Shown in pieces: positions 39,710 through 47,284 of a stretch of 64,000 nucleotides of DNA (the stretch's first letter is position 1; the number at the start of each line of letters is the position of its first letter). Source of the DNA: Rhizobacter sp. (GTDB taxonomy: Bacteria; Pseudomonadota; Gammaproteobacteria; Burkholderiales; Burkholderiaceae_C); contig JAHBZQ010000001.1 in NCBI GenBank assembly GCA_019635355.1, positions 744,001 to 808,000 of the forward strand. The letters are read 5' to 3'. The position numbers and the translations under genes are program-made. The notes under the pieces were generated by a model. The model ran no database searches, was not told the DNA's origin, and saw only the letters and a list, made by a program, of their open reading frames with translations.

Positions 39710-40861
39710 ATGAAACGCACAAGCGCGGCCCGTGCGGCCGTGGCCTTGGTGGGCACGCTCGCCGCAGCCGGGGTGTCGGCGCAATCCACCGTGACGATCT
39801 TCGGCGGGGTCGACGGCAACCTGACCCGCGTGCGCTCGGAAGGGCGGGGCAGCATGTGGCAGGTGCGTGACGCCGGCAACTACGTCACCAAGATCGGCTT
39901 CACCGGCAACGAAGACCTGGGGGGTGGCTACCGCGCGCACTTCTATCTGGAGTCGCAGGCGAGCAGCGACACCGGCAACGGGGTGCCCACGAACACCAAC
40001 AACCGCGTCACCGGCTCGAGCACGAGCGGTGGCCTCACCTGGAACCGCAAGGCGACGGTGAGCCTCTTCACGCCGATGGGCGAGGTGCGCTTCGGGCGCG
40101 ACTACACGCCGCCGTTTGCGCCGGTCGCGTATTTCGACCCCTGGGGCACGGCGGGTGTGGGCAGCTCGGTCAACCACCAGCCCATCTACAAGGGCACGCT
40201 CGCGCTGCCCACGCTCGTGCGGGTGAGCAACTCGGTGGCGTATCACATCCCGCGCAGCTGGGTGAGCGGGCTGCAGGTGTACGTGCAGGGCGCAGCGGGC
40301 GAGGGCGTGGGCCCGCGCTTCATCGGCATCGGCAGCACCTACCTCAACGGCCCGCTGCTGGTGGCCGGCGGCATCTCGCGCACCGATGCACCGCTCACCG
40401 ACATGGGCACGGCGCTCACCGCACCCACGGTCTCGTCCGACAACAAGCTGATGGTGTGGTCGCTGGGCGCCTGGTACACGCTGCCGGGCAACGTGAAGAT
40501 CATGGGCTTCCACCACTCGCAGACACTCGACCGCTACGGCTCGCTCGCCACGCCCAGCATCGGCACCGAACTCGACCGCGAGGTGGCCGACTCGCTCGTG
40601 GGCGTGAGCTGGGGCCTCAGCACCTACACGCTCAAGGCCTCGTATGTGATGCGCAACGACAAGGGGCGCGAGAACGCCGACTCGCGGCAGATCGCGCTCG
40701 GCGTGACCAACAACCTCTCGAAGCGCACCGCGGTCTACGTGACCGCTGTGCAGATCCAGAACAAGAACACCGCGAGCTACAACTACATCTCCTCGGGCTT
40801 CAACCCGGTGGCGGGCGGCACGGCGCGGGCCATCCAGGCCGGCATCGCGCACAATTTCTGA
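39710..40861 (+). CDS. Gram-negative outer-membrane porin (Burkholderiales type)
   Basis: 383 residues. A Sec signal peptide is cleaved near GVSA-QS. The first beta-strand TVTIFGGVDGNL and the KIGFTGNEDLGGGYRAHFYLE segment are typical of the OmpC-like porins of betaproteobacteria. The final residue is Phe (IAHNF), the outer-membrane insertion signal. It forms a 16-strand trimeric channel. It lies in the same operon as the amidohydrolase, so it may be a substrate-specific uptake pore. Its stop immediately precedes the next ATG. Confidence 0.95.
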   Translation: MKRTSAARAAVALVGTLAAAGVSAQSTVTIFGGVDGNLTRVRSEGRGSMWQVRDAGNYVTKIGFTGNEDLGGGYRAHFYLESQASSDTGNGVPTNTNNRVTGSSTSGGLTWNRKATVSLFTPMGEVRFGRDYTPPFAPVAYFDPWGTAGVGSSVNHQPIYKGTLALPTLVRVSNSVAYHIPRSWVSGLQVYVQGAAGEGVGPRFIGIGSTYLNGPLLVAGGISRTDAPLTDMGTALTAPTVSSDNKLMVWSLGAWYTLPGNVKIMGFHHSQTLDRYGSLATPSIGTELDREVADSLVGVSWGLSTYTLKASYVMRNDKGRENADSRQIALGVTNNLSKRTAVYVTAVQIQNKNTASYNYISSGFNPVAGGTARAIQAGIAHNF

Positions 40862-41974
40862 ATGCCCAACCCAAACCACCACACGCCCCACTACACCCTC
40901 TACGGCTCGCCGATCAGCTATTTCACTGGCAAGGTCCGCGCCTATCTCGACTGGAAGCAGCTCCCCTACCAGGAGGTGCTCTCCAGCGCCGAGGTCTACA
41001 AGGAGGTGATCCTGCCGCGCGTGGGGTTCGCCGTCATCCCGGTCGTCACGAGCGACAGCGGCGAAACCCTGCAAGACAGCACCGACATCATCGAGACGCT
41101 GGAGGCGCGACACGGCGGCCCGGCCGTCGTGCCGGCCACCGGCGTGCAACGCCTGGCCGCCTCGCTGCTCGAACTCTATGGCGACGAATGGCTGGTGATC
41201 CCGGCCATGCACTACCGCTGGCACCACAACCGGGAGTGGGCGATGCGCGCCTTCGGCGAGCTGAGCATGCCCAACGCCACGCCCGACGAGCAGCTCGCCA
41301 TCGGCACCAAGCGCGCCGGGCCGTTCGCCCAGGCGGCCGTGCTGCTGGGTGCCGCCACCCCGGCGATGCAGCAGGCGGTGGAGCGTTCGTATGAGGCGCT
41401 GCTGGCCGAGCTCGACGCGCATTTCGCGCAGGTGCCGTATGCGCTCGGCACTCGCCCGTCGATCGCCGACTTTGGGCTCTACGGCCCGCTCTACGCCCAC
41501 CAGTACCGAGACCCGGCCAGTGGCGCGCTGATGCGCCGCCTCGCGCCGAACGTGGTGCGCTGGGTGCACCGGCTGGAGACGCAGACGGCGCCGCTGGCTG
41601 GCGACTTCCTGCCCGGCGACGAGATCCCGGCCTCACTGCTGCCGGTGCTGCGCCGCCAGATGCGCGAGCAGATGCCCGTGCTGGCCGACAGCGCTCGCCG
41701 GCTCGAAGCCTGCCTGGCCAGCCACCCTGGCGAGCGCATCCCGCGGGCCATCGGCTCGCATCCCTTCACGCTCGAAGGCGAGGAGGGCGAGCGCATCGTG
41801 CGGCCGTACAGCCTCTGGATGATGCAGCGGGCGCGCGACGTGTACGAGAGTCTCAAGGGCGAGGAGCGCGCGCGGGCCGACGCCTGGCTCGACAGCATCG
41901 GCGGCCAGGCCTTCCGCGAGTACCAGAGCCCGCCACGACTGGTGCGCAGCGGCTTGAGCGTCGCCGTCGCTTGA
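40862..41974 (+). CDS. Glutathione S-transferase-like protein, long form
   Basis: 370 residues, longer than the usual 200-250. The N-terminal thioredoxin-like domain has YTLYGSPISYFTGKVRAYLDWKQLPY, IPVV with a cis-Pro, and QDSTDIIETLE. A helical C-terminal domain follows, with RPSIADFGLYGPLYAHQYRDP, and then a C-terminal extension of about 100 residues. It starts one base after the porin stop, so it belongs to the amidohydrolase-porin operon. Its last codons overlap the -35 element of the downstream copper promoter. Confidence 0.85.
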   Translation: MPNPNHHTPHYTLYGSPISYFTGKVRAYLDWKQLPYQEVLSSAEVYKEVILPRVGFAVIPVVTSDSGETLQDSTDIIETLEARHGGPAVVPATGVQRLAASLLELYGDEWLVIPAMHYRWHHNREWAMRAFGELSMPNATPDEQLAIGTKRAGPFAQAAVLLGAATPAMQQAVERSYEALLAELDAHFAQVPYALGTRPSIADFGLYGPLYAHQYRDPASGALMRRLAPNVVRWVHRLETQTAPLAGDFLPGDEIPASLLPVLRRQMREQMPVLADSARRLEACLASHPGERIPRAIGSHPFTLEGEEGERIVRPYSLWMMQRARDVYESLKGEERARADAWLDSIGGQAFREYQSPPRLVRSGLSVAVA

Positions 41975-42001
41975 CCTTCCCACGGGGGCAAGCTTTAAAG
42001 T
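41971..42001 (+). promoter_or_regulatory. CueR/MerR-type copper promoter
   Basis: A -35 TTGACC (41971-41976) and a -10 TAAAGT (41996-42001) are separated by 19 bp, the overlong spacing that MerR-family activators correct. The spacer holds an imperfect dyad, CTTCCC and GGGCAAG, like CueR operators. The -35 contains the stop codon of the preceding GST-like gene. All seven downstream genes look copper-related, supporting copper induction. No merR/cueR-type gene lies in the window. Confidence 0.65.
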
Positions 42002-42054
42002 GCCCCTGATCGCCGTCATGTCTTGCGCCAAAGCCCTCTGATAACCTCGCCGCC

Positions 42055-42483
42055 GTGAAGCAGCTCCGTCTTTGGCTCGTCGTCCTGCTGGTCGCTTTGC
42101 TCCCCGTCCGGGGCGCGATGGCGGCGGCCATGCTGTGCGCGAAGACCGGGGCTTCGGGGCAGGCCATCGAGCTGCGCGTGGCCACCGCTGAGCACGCGCA
42201 TCACGGCGACCACCACGACGACCACCACGGCGATCATCACGCCAACCACCACGCCGCTGCGCAGGTGCAACACGGCCATCATGGTGAGGCCTCCCAAGAC
42301 GCCGCCGGCCACGACAACAAATGCACCATGTGCTCGGCCTTCTGCTCGGCCACACCGCTGCCGAGCGCCGTGCCGCAACTGCCCGAGCCAGGCACGGCTG
42401 GCACCACGCAGTTCGCCGACCTCCACGCTCCGGCCCCGATCTTCCAGTCGGGCGGCCCGGAGCGACCTCCCCGAAGCATCTGA
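42055..42483 (+). CDS. DUF2946-like His-rich periplasmic/membrane protein
   Basis: 142 residues from a GTG start about 54 bases after the -10. A signal-like hydrophobic N-terminus (LRLWLVVLLVALLPVRGAMA) precedes a region with about 18 His residues in repeated HHGDHHDDHHGDHH-type runs, then a CTMCSAFC cysteine cluster. This matches the small metal-binding proteins (DUF2946-type) that open copper operons. It probably binds Cu or Zn in the periplasm. The assignment rests on composition and context. Confidence 0.7.
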   Translation: MKQLRLWLVVLLVALLPVRGAMAAAMLCAKTGASGQAIELRVATAEHAHHGDHHDDHHGDHHANHHAAAQVQHGHHGEASQDAAGHDNKCTMCSAFCSATPLPSAVPQLPEPGTAGTTQFADLHAPAPIFQSGGPERPPRSI

Positions 42484-42599
42484 CCCATTGAAGGCCTCCG
42501 CGCGAGGCCGGATGGGGCTCGTGCGCGCCGCGCACGGGCAGGGCCCGACCGATCCCCTGTGGGGGTTCGAGAGAGGGCGACTCAGATGTCTTCCACACC

Positions 42600-44036
42600 A
42601 TGAACCACACACTTCCACGGCGTGTGCCCACCCGGGCCCGCCTCACCGTGGCCGCATCGGCCGCGCTGGCGATGCTCGCCGGCTGCGCCTCGTTTTCGCC
42701 CGACGGCGGCATGGGCGCGGTCTCCGATCTGACGCGTGAGCGCACGGGCCAGGCGGTGAGCGTGCAACGCTCGCCGGAGCAGGGCGACACCGCCCGCGCC
42801 CGCGTGGCGGAGCTTCTCAAGGCGCCGCTCACCGCCGACGGCGCCGTCGAGCTGGCGCTGCTCAACAACCGCGGCCTGCAGGCGAGCTTCAGCCAGCTCG
42901 GCGTGGCCGAGTCCGATCTCGTGCAGGCCGGCCGCCCGCGCAACCCGGTGTTCAGCTTCGGCCGGCTCGCGGCGGGCGGCGTGGTCGAGATCGAGCGCGC
43001 CATCATGTTCGACGTGCTGAGTCTCCTCACGATGCCGATGGGACGTGAGCTGCGGCAGCAGCAGTTCGAGCAGGCGCAGTTCCAGGCGGCGTATGACGCG
43101 GTGGGCCTGGCTTCTGACACGCGCCGGGCCTACTTCAACGCCGTGGCCTCGCAGGAGCTGGTGGGCTACTACCGCCAGGTGAAAGACGCCGCCGATGCCT
43201 CCAGCGAGCTGGCCCGGCGCATGCTCGCGGCGGGCAACTTCAACAAGCTGGCGCAGATGCGCGAGCAGTCGTTCTACGCCGACGCCACCGCCGGGCTCGC
43301 GCGGGCCCAGCAGCAGGCCCTGGCCGACCGCGAGCGGCTCACGCGCCTGCTCGGCGTCTCGGGTGATCAGCTGCGCTTCACGCTGCCCGAGCGCCTGCCC
43401 GACCTGCCCAAGGAGCCCACGGCCCCGAAAGACGCCGAGCAGACCGCCCTCGACAAACGGCTCGACGTGCTGATGGCCAAACGCAGCACCGAGACCACCG
43501 CGAAGTCGCTCGGCCTCACGCGCGCCACGCGTTTCGTCAACGCGCTGCACGTGGGCTACCAGAACAAGAGCGAGACCGACGGCCCGCGCGCCAACGGCTA
43601 TGAGCTGGAGCTGGAACTGCCGCTCTTCGACTTCGGCAGCGTGCGCAGCCGGCGTGCCGAGGCCACCTACATGCAGGCCGTGCACCGCACGGCGGAGGTC
43701 GCGCTCAATGCCCAATCGGAGGTGCGCGAGTCGTATGGCGCCTACCGCACCGCGTATGAGCTGGCGCGCCACTACCGCGACGAGGTGGTGCCGCTGCGCA
43801 AGCGCATCTCGGAAGAGAACCTGCTTCGCTACAACGGCATGCTGATCGGTGTCTTCGAACTCTTGGCCGATTCGCGCGAGCAGGTGAGAAGCGTCACCGA
43901 ATACGTGCAGGCCCTGCGCGACTTCTGGGTCGCCGAGACCAACCTGCAGACCGCGCTGACCGGCCGCTCGCCCGCGCCGGGCGCCGCCCCGTCCACGACA
44001 TCCGCCAGCGGCGCCGAAGCGCCGGCCGGCCACTGA
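42600..44036 (+). CDS. Outer-membrane efflux lipoprotein (TolC/CusC family)
   Basis: 478 residues. The lipobox LAGC places the lipidated Cys at about residue 29. Two repeats of the outer-membrane efflux protein domain follow, with long helices (VELALLNNRGLQASFSQLGVAESDL and DFWVAETNLQTALTG near the end). It forms the outer-membrane channel of a tripartite pump or acts alone. The inner-membrane pump and adaptor are not in this window, so it must partner with proteins encoded elsewhere or contribute differently to copper tolerance. It ends in an Ala/Ser/Pro-rich tail. Confidence 0.88.
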   Translation: MNHTLPRRVPTRARLTVAASAALAMLAGCASFSPDGGMGAVSDLTRERTGQAVSVQRSPEQGDTARARVAELLKAPLTADGAVELALLNNRGLQASFSQLGVAESDLVQAGRPRNPVFSFGRLAAGGVVEIERAIMFDVLSLLTMPMGRELRQQQFEQAQFQAAYDAVGLASDTRRAYFNAVASQELVGYYRQVKDAADASSELARRMLAAGNFNKLAQMREQSFYADATAGLARAQQQALADRERLTRLLGVSGDQLRFTLPERLPDLPKEPTAPKDAEQTALDKRLDVLMAKRSTETTAKSLGLTRATRFVNALHVGYQNKSETDGPRANGYELELELPLFDFGSVRSRRAEATYMQAVHRTAEVALNAQSEVRESYGAYRTAYELARHYRDEVVPLRKRISEENLLRYNGMLIGVFELLADSREQVRSVTEYVQALRDFWVAETNLQTALTGRSPAPGAAPSTTSASGAEAPAGH

Positions 44037-44046
44037 GAGAACGACC

Positions 44047-45420
44047 ATGTCCCAACGCAGAGATTTCTTCCGCACGGCCGGTGCGCTGGCGCTCGGCGCG
44101 ACCGCGGTCAGCCGCGTCGGCGCGGCGTCCTTGCCCGAGGCCGTCTACCAGACCTCGGCCACGATGCAGCCGCCGCTCATGCCGCCGAACGGCCGGCCCT
44201 ACAACCCGGTGGCCACGCTCAACGGCTGGTCCTTGCCCTGGCGCATGAACAACGGCGTCAAGGAGTTCCACCTCGTCGCCGAGCCGGTGGTGCGCGAGAT
44301 GGCGCTCGGCATGAAGGCGAACCTGTGGGGCTACAACGGCTCGAGCCCGGGGCCGACCATCGAAGCGGTGGAAGGCGACCGCGTGCGCATCTTCGTCACC
44401 AACAAGCTGCCCGAGCACACCGCGGTGCATTGGCACGGCGTGATGCTGCCCAACGGCATGGACGGCGTGGGCGGCCTCACGCAGCCGCAGATCGCGCCGG
44501 GCAAGACCTTCGTCTACGAGTTCACGCTGCTGCGCCCGGGCACGCACATGTACCACCCGCACGCCGACGAGATGACGCAGATGGCGATGGGGATGATGGG
44601 CATGTTCATCATCCACCCGAAAGACGTGCGGCAGATGCGCGTCGACCGCGACTTCGTCTTCCTGCTCGCGGCCTACGACATCGAGCCCGGCGCGGCCACG
44701 CCGAGAACGGCCGAGATGACCGACTTCAACCTATGGACGTGGAACAGCCGCGTCTTCCCCGGCATCGACCCGCTGGTGTGCCGCACCGGCGACCGCGTGC
44801 GCGTGCGCGTGGGCAACCTCACGATGACCAACCACCCGATCCACATGCACGGCCCGCACTTCGTGGTGACCGGCACCGACGGCGGCTGGGTGCCACCCTC
44901 GGCGCGCTGGCCCGAGGTGACGACCGACGTGGCGGTGGGCCAGATGCGTGCCTTCGAGTTCGACGCCGTGGCCGGCGACTGGGCCATCCACTGCCACAAG
45001 TCGCACCACACGATGAACGCGATGGGGCACGACCTGCCCAACATGATCGGCGTCGACCACAAGGGCGTGGCCGAGCGCATCACGAAGCTCGTGCCCGACT
45101 ACATGGTGATGGGCGACAAGGGCATGGCCGACATGGGCTCGATGGAAATGCCGCTGCCCGACAACACCTTGCCCATGATGACCGGCACCGGCCCCTTCGG
45201 CCCGCTGGAGATGGGTGGCATGTTCAGCGTGGTGAAGGTGCGCGACGACGTGCCGCGCGGCGGCTACAAGGATCCGGGCTGGTTCAAGCATCCGCAGGGC
45301 AGCGTGGCCTACGAGTACACGGGCGAGGTGCCGGCGGCGACCCGTGCCGATGCGCCGAAGGCTAATGCAAAGACGCTCGACGTGCGCAAGCCCGGCGGCG
45401 GCCACGAAGGCCACCATTGA
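44047..45420 (+). CDS. Multicopper oxidase (periplasmic, Tat-exported)
   Basis: 457 residues. The N-terminal Tat motif is QRRDFFR, followed by a hydrophobic stretch. Copper motifs are HWHG (128-131), HMYHPH (167-172), HPIHMHG (263-269) and HCHKSHHTMNAM (315-326). The last supplies the type 1 copper ligands C316, H321 and M326 and trinuclear-site histidines. Only two cupredoxin domains are apparent, shorter than three-domain CopA or CueO. A Met-rich segment (MGDKGMADMGSMEMPLPDNTLPMM) resembles the Met-rich Cu(I) sites of copper-detoxifying oxidases. It oxidises Cu(I) to less toxic Cu(II). It lies ten bases after the efflux gene. Confidence 0.93.
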   Translation: MSQRRDFFRTAGALALGATAVSRVGAASLPEAVYQTSATMQPPLMPPNGRPYNPVATLNGWSLPWRMNNGVKEFHLVAEPVVREMALGMKANLWGYNGSSPGPTIEAVEGDRVRIFVTNKLPEHTAVHWHGVMLPNGMDGVGGLTQPQIAPGKTFVYEFTLLRPGTHMYHPHADEMTQMAMGMMGMFIIHPKDVRQMRVDRDFVFLLAAYDIEPGAATPRTAEMTDFNLWTWNSRVFPGIDPLVCRTGDRVRVRVGNLTMTNHPIHMHGPHFVVTGTDGGWVPPSARWPEVTTDVAVGQMRAFEFDAVAGDWAIHCHKSHHTMNAMGHDLPNMIGVDHKGVAERITKLVPDYMVMGDKGMADMGSMEMPLPDNTLPMMTGTGPFGPLEMGGMFSVVKVRDDVPRGGYKDPGWFKHPQGSVAYEYTGEVPAATRADAPKANAKTLDVRKPGGGHEGHH

Positions 45421-45437
45421 ATGGAAAGGAGCCTCCG

Positions 45438-45935
45438 ATGATGCAACGCAAGCTCACCTGGGCCGCGGCCGTGCTGGTGCTCGGCGCCTCGAACGCTTTC
45501 GCGCACGGCGACGCGCCGCACGCCACCCCGGCACGCCCCTTCGACGCCAGCCGCGTCGAAGAGACCGCCTTCGGCCGCGAAGGCAATCCCGCCCGCGCCA
45601 CGCGCACGATCCGTGTCGAGATGGCCGACACCATGCGCTTCACGCCCGCCGAGATCGCCGTCAAGCGCGGCGAGACGGTGCGCATCGTTGCCACCAACAA
45701 GGGCCAGGTCCTGCACGAGATGGTGCTGGGCACCCCCGACGAACTGAGAAAGCACGCAGAGATGATGAAGAAACACCCCGGCATGGAACACGACGAGGCG
45801 CACATCGCGCACGTGAAGCCCGGCGCCAGCGGCGAGATCGTCTGGCAGTTCACGAAGGCGGGCGAATTCCAGTTCGCCTGCCTGATCCCGGGCCACTTCG
45901 AAGCCGGCATGGTCGGCAAGGTGAGGGTGAAATGA
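45438..45935 (+). CDS. Periplasmic cupredoxin (blue copper protein)
   Basis: 165 residues from the ATG at 45438, preceded by AAAGGAG; the alternative TTG at 45417 overlaps the oxidase stop. A signal peptide is cleaved near NAFA-H. The His in LHEM, Cys in FACLIPGH, a following His and the Met in EAGM form a type 1 copper site. Additional His and Met residues (MMKKHPGMEHDEAHIAH) may bind copper on the surface. It likely exchanges electrons with the multicopper oxidase or carries copper. Its stop overlaps the start of the DUF411 gene. Confidence 0.9.
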   Translation: MMQRKLTWAAAVLVLGASNAFAHGDAPHATPARPFDASRVEETAFGREGNPARATRTIRVEMADTMRFTPAEIAVKRGETVRIVATNKGQVLHEMVLGTPDELRKHAEMMKKHPGMEHDEAHIAHVKPGASGEIVWQFTKAGEFQFACLIPGHFEAGMVGKVRVK

Positions 45936-46411
45936 AGCGCCGCCAGTTTCTCCATGCCGCCGTGGCGACGGCCACGATGGCGGCGGCAGGGCGTTCCCTC
46001 GCGAGCACCTTGCCGCCGGTCGAGGTCTTCAAGAGCGCCACCTGCGGCTGCTGCGGTGCCTGGATCGAGCACCTGCAGCGCGCCGGCTTCAAGGTCACCG
46101 CGCACAACGTGCCCGACACCACCGCCGCGCGCAAGCGCCTGGGCATGCCCGACACTTTTGGCAGCTGCCACACGGCGACGGTGGGCGGCTACGTGGTCGA
46201 GGGCCATGTGCCGGCCGACGAGATCAAGCGGCTGCTCGCCGCGAAGCCCGCCGCACTCGGCCTGGCCGTGCCCAGCATGCCGCCCGGCTCGCCGGGCATG
46301 GAGATGGGCGCGCGTCGCGACCCGTATGAGGTCTTGCTCATCGACAAGGGCGGCCGAGCGTCGGTCTTCGCCCGTTATCCCCAACCCGCATCTTCCAAGG
46401 AGTCCTCATGA
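45932..46411 (+). CDS. DUF411 family metal-associated periplasmic protein
   Basis: 159 residues from the ATG overlapping the cupredoxin stop. A Tat-like start (MKRRQFLHAA) is followed by a thioredoxin-like core with the conserved CGCCGAWIEHL and the GSCHTATVGGYVVEGHVPADEIKRLL signature of DUF411. The Cys pair and His suggest copper binding. Members are regularly found in copper or silver resistance operons. Its stop overlaps the CusF-like start (46408-46411), confirming one transcript. Confidence 0.92.
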   Translation: MKRRQFLHAAVATATMAAAGRSLASTLPPVEVFKSATCGCCGAWIEHLQRAGFKVTAHNVPDTTAARKRLGMPDTFGSCHTATVGGYVVEGHVPADEIKRLLAAKPAALGLAVPSMPPGSPGMEMGARRDPYEVLLIDKGGRASVFARYPQPASSKESS

Positions 46412-46698
46412 AGCTCGCATCTTTCATGGCCACGCTCGCCGTGGCGTTCAGCGCCGCCGCCTACGCCCAGACCGCACCGCAGGTCGACGGCGAAGTGCGC
46501 AAGATCGACAAGGAGCAATCCAAGATCACGCTCAAGCACGGGCCGATCCCCAACCTCCAGATGGACGGCATGACCATGGTCTTCCGCGTGTCCGACCCGA
46601 AGCTGCTCGACGCGGTGAAGCAGGGCGACAAGGTGAAATTCACCGCCGACAAGGTGAACGGCGCCTTCACCGTCACCTCCATCCAGGCGGCCAAATGA
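46408..46698 (+). CDS. CusF-like periplasmic copper chaperone with altered Trp ligand
   Basis: 96 residues. A signal peptide is cleaved near AYA-Q, then a CusF-type small barrel follows. The Cu(I)/Ag(I) site aligns as H44 (KHGPIP), M55 and M57 (GMTMVF). The Trp that caps the metal by a cation-pi contact in E. coli CusF is M52 here. That would give an all-Met/His site and may change metal affinity. In CusCFBA it hands copper to the pump; no CusA/CusB lies in this window. It is coupled to the DUF411 gene by an ATGA overlap. Confidence 0.88.
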   Translation: MKLASFMATLAVAFSAAAYAQTAPQVDGEVRKIDKEQSKITLKHGPIPNLQMDGMTMVFRVSDPKLLDAVKQGDKVKFTADKVNGAFTVTSIQAAK

Positions 46699-46724
46699 GC
46701 TGCATCCGTTCCAAGGAGATCCCC

Positions 46725-47276
46725 ATGCGTTCTTTCCTGCTGACGCTGCTCGTCGTCGGCGTGGCGTCCGGTGGCGTGGCGGGCGCCATGACGCCGGTGC
46801 ACGCCGAGCACCACCCCAAGTCGCACACCCACAGCGGCTACAGCGGCATGGAAAGCCGTGCGATCAAGGCGCTGTCGAGCGAGCAGATTGCCGATCTGCA
46901 CCAGGGCAAGGGCATGGGCGCGTCGCTGCCGGCGGAACTCAATGGCGTGCCCGGGCCGCTGCACGTGCTGCAGCTGCGCGAGCCGTTGAAGGTCACTCCG
47001 CCTCAGGCGGCGCAGCTGGAGCGCATCACCGCCGCGATGCGCGAGGAGGCGCAATCGCTCGGCCGCCAGGTGGTCGAGGCCGAAGCCAGCCTCGACCGCG
47101 CCTTCGCGTCGGGTGCGGCCGACGAGGCGCTGGTGCGTGAATCGTCGGCCCGCATCGGAGAACTGCAGGGCCGACTGCGTGCCGTGCACCTGGTGGCGCA
47201 TCTGCAGACGAAGGCGCTGCTCTCGCCCGAGCAGGTCGCGGCCTACAACCAGCTGCGCGGCTACACCCGTCAGTAG
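46725..47276 (+). CDS. Periplasmic metal-sensor/chaperone-like protein (Spy/CpxP or CnrX type)
   Basis: 183 residues from the ATG at 46725, preceded by AAGGAG. An alternative ATG at 46695 overlaps the CusF stop. A signal peptide precedes a His-containing mature start (AEHHPKSHTHSGYSG). The rest is almost entirely helical, with an EQIADLHQGKGMG segment and a heptad-like hairpin (LERITAAMREEAQSLGRQVVEAEASLD; LLSPEQVAAYNQLRGY), the layout of Spy/CpxP-family proteins. It is the last gene of the copper operon and converges on the solute-binding protein gene with eight bases between stops. Confidence 0.8.
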   Translation: MRSFLLTLLVVGVASGGVAGAMTPVHAEHHPKSHTHSGYSGMESRAIKALSSEQIADLHQGKGMGASLPAELNGVPGPLHVLQLREPLKVTPPQAAQLERITAAMREEAQSLGRQVVEAEASLDRAFASGAADEALVRESSARIGELQGRLRAVHLVAHLQTKALLSPEQVAAYNQLRGYTRQ

Positions 47277-47284
47277 CTCCGCCG

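Noticed and set aside
42180..42260. Repetitive GACCACCACG-type sequence, considered as a repeat array or CRISPR-like element
   Set aside because: It encodes the His-rich stretch of the copper-operon protein and is explained by the codons for His, Asp and Gly.
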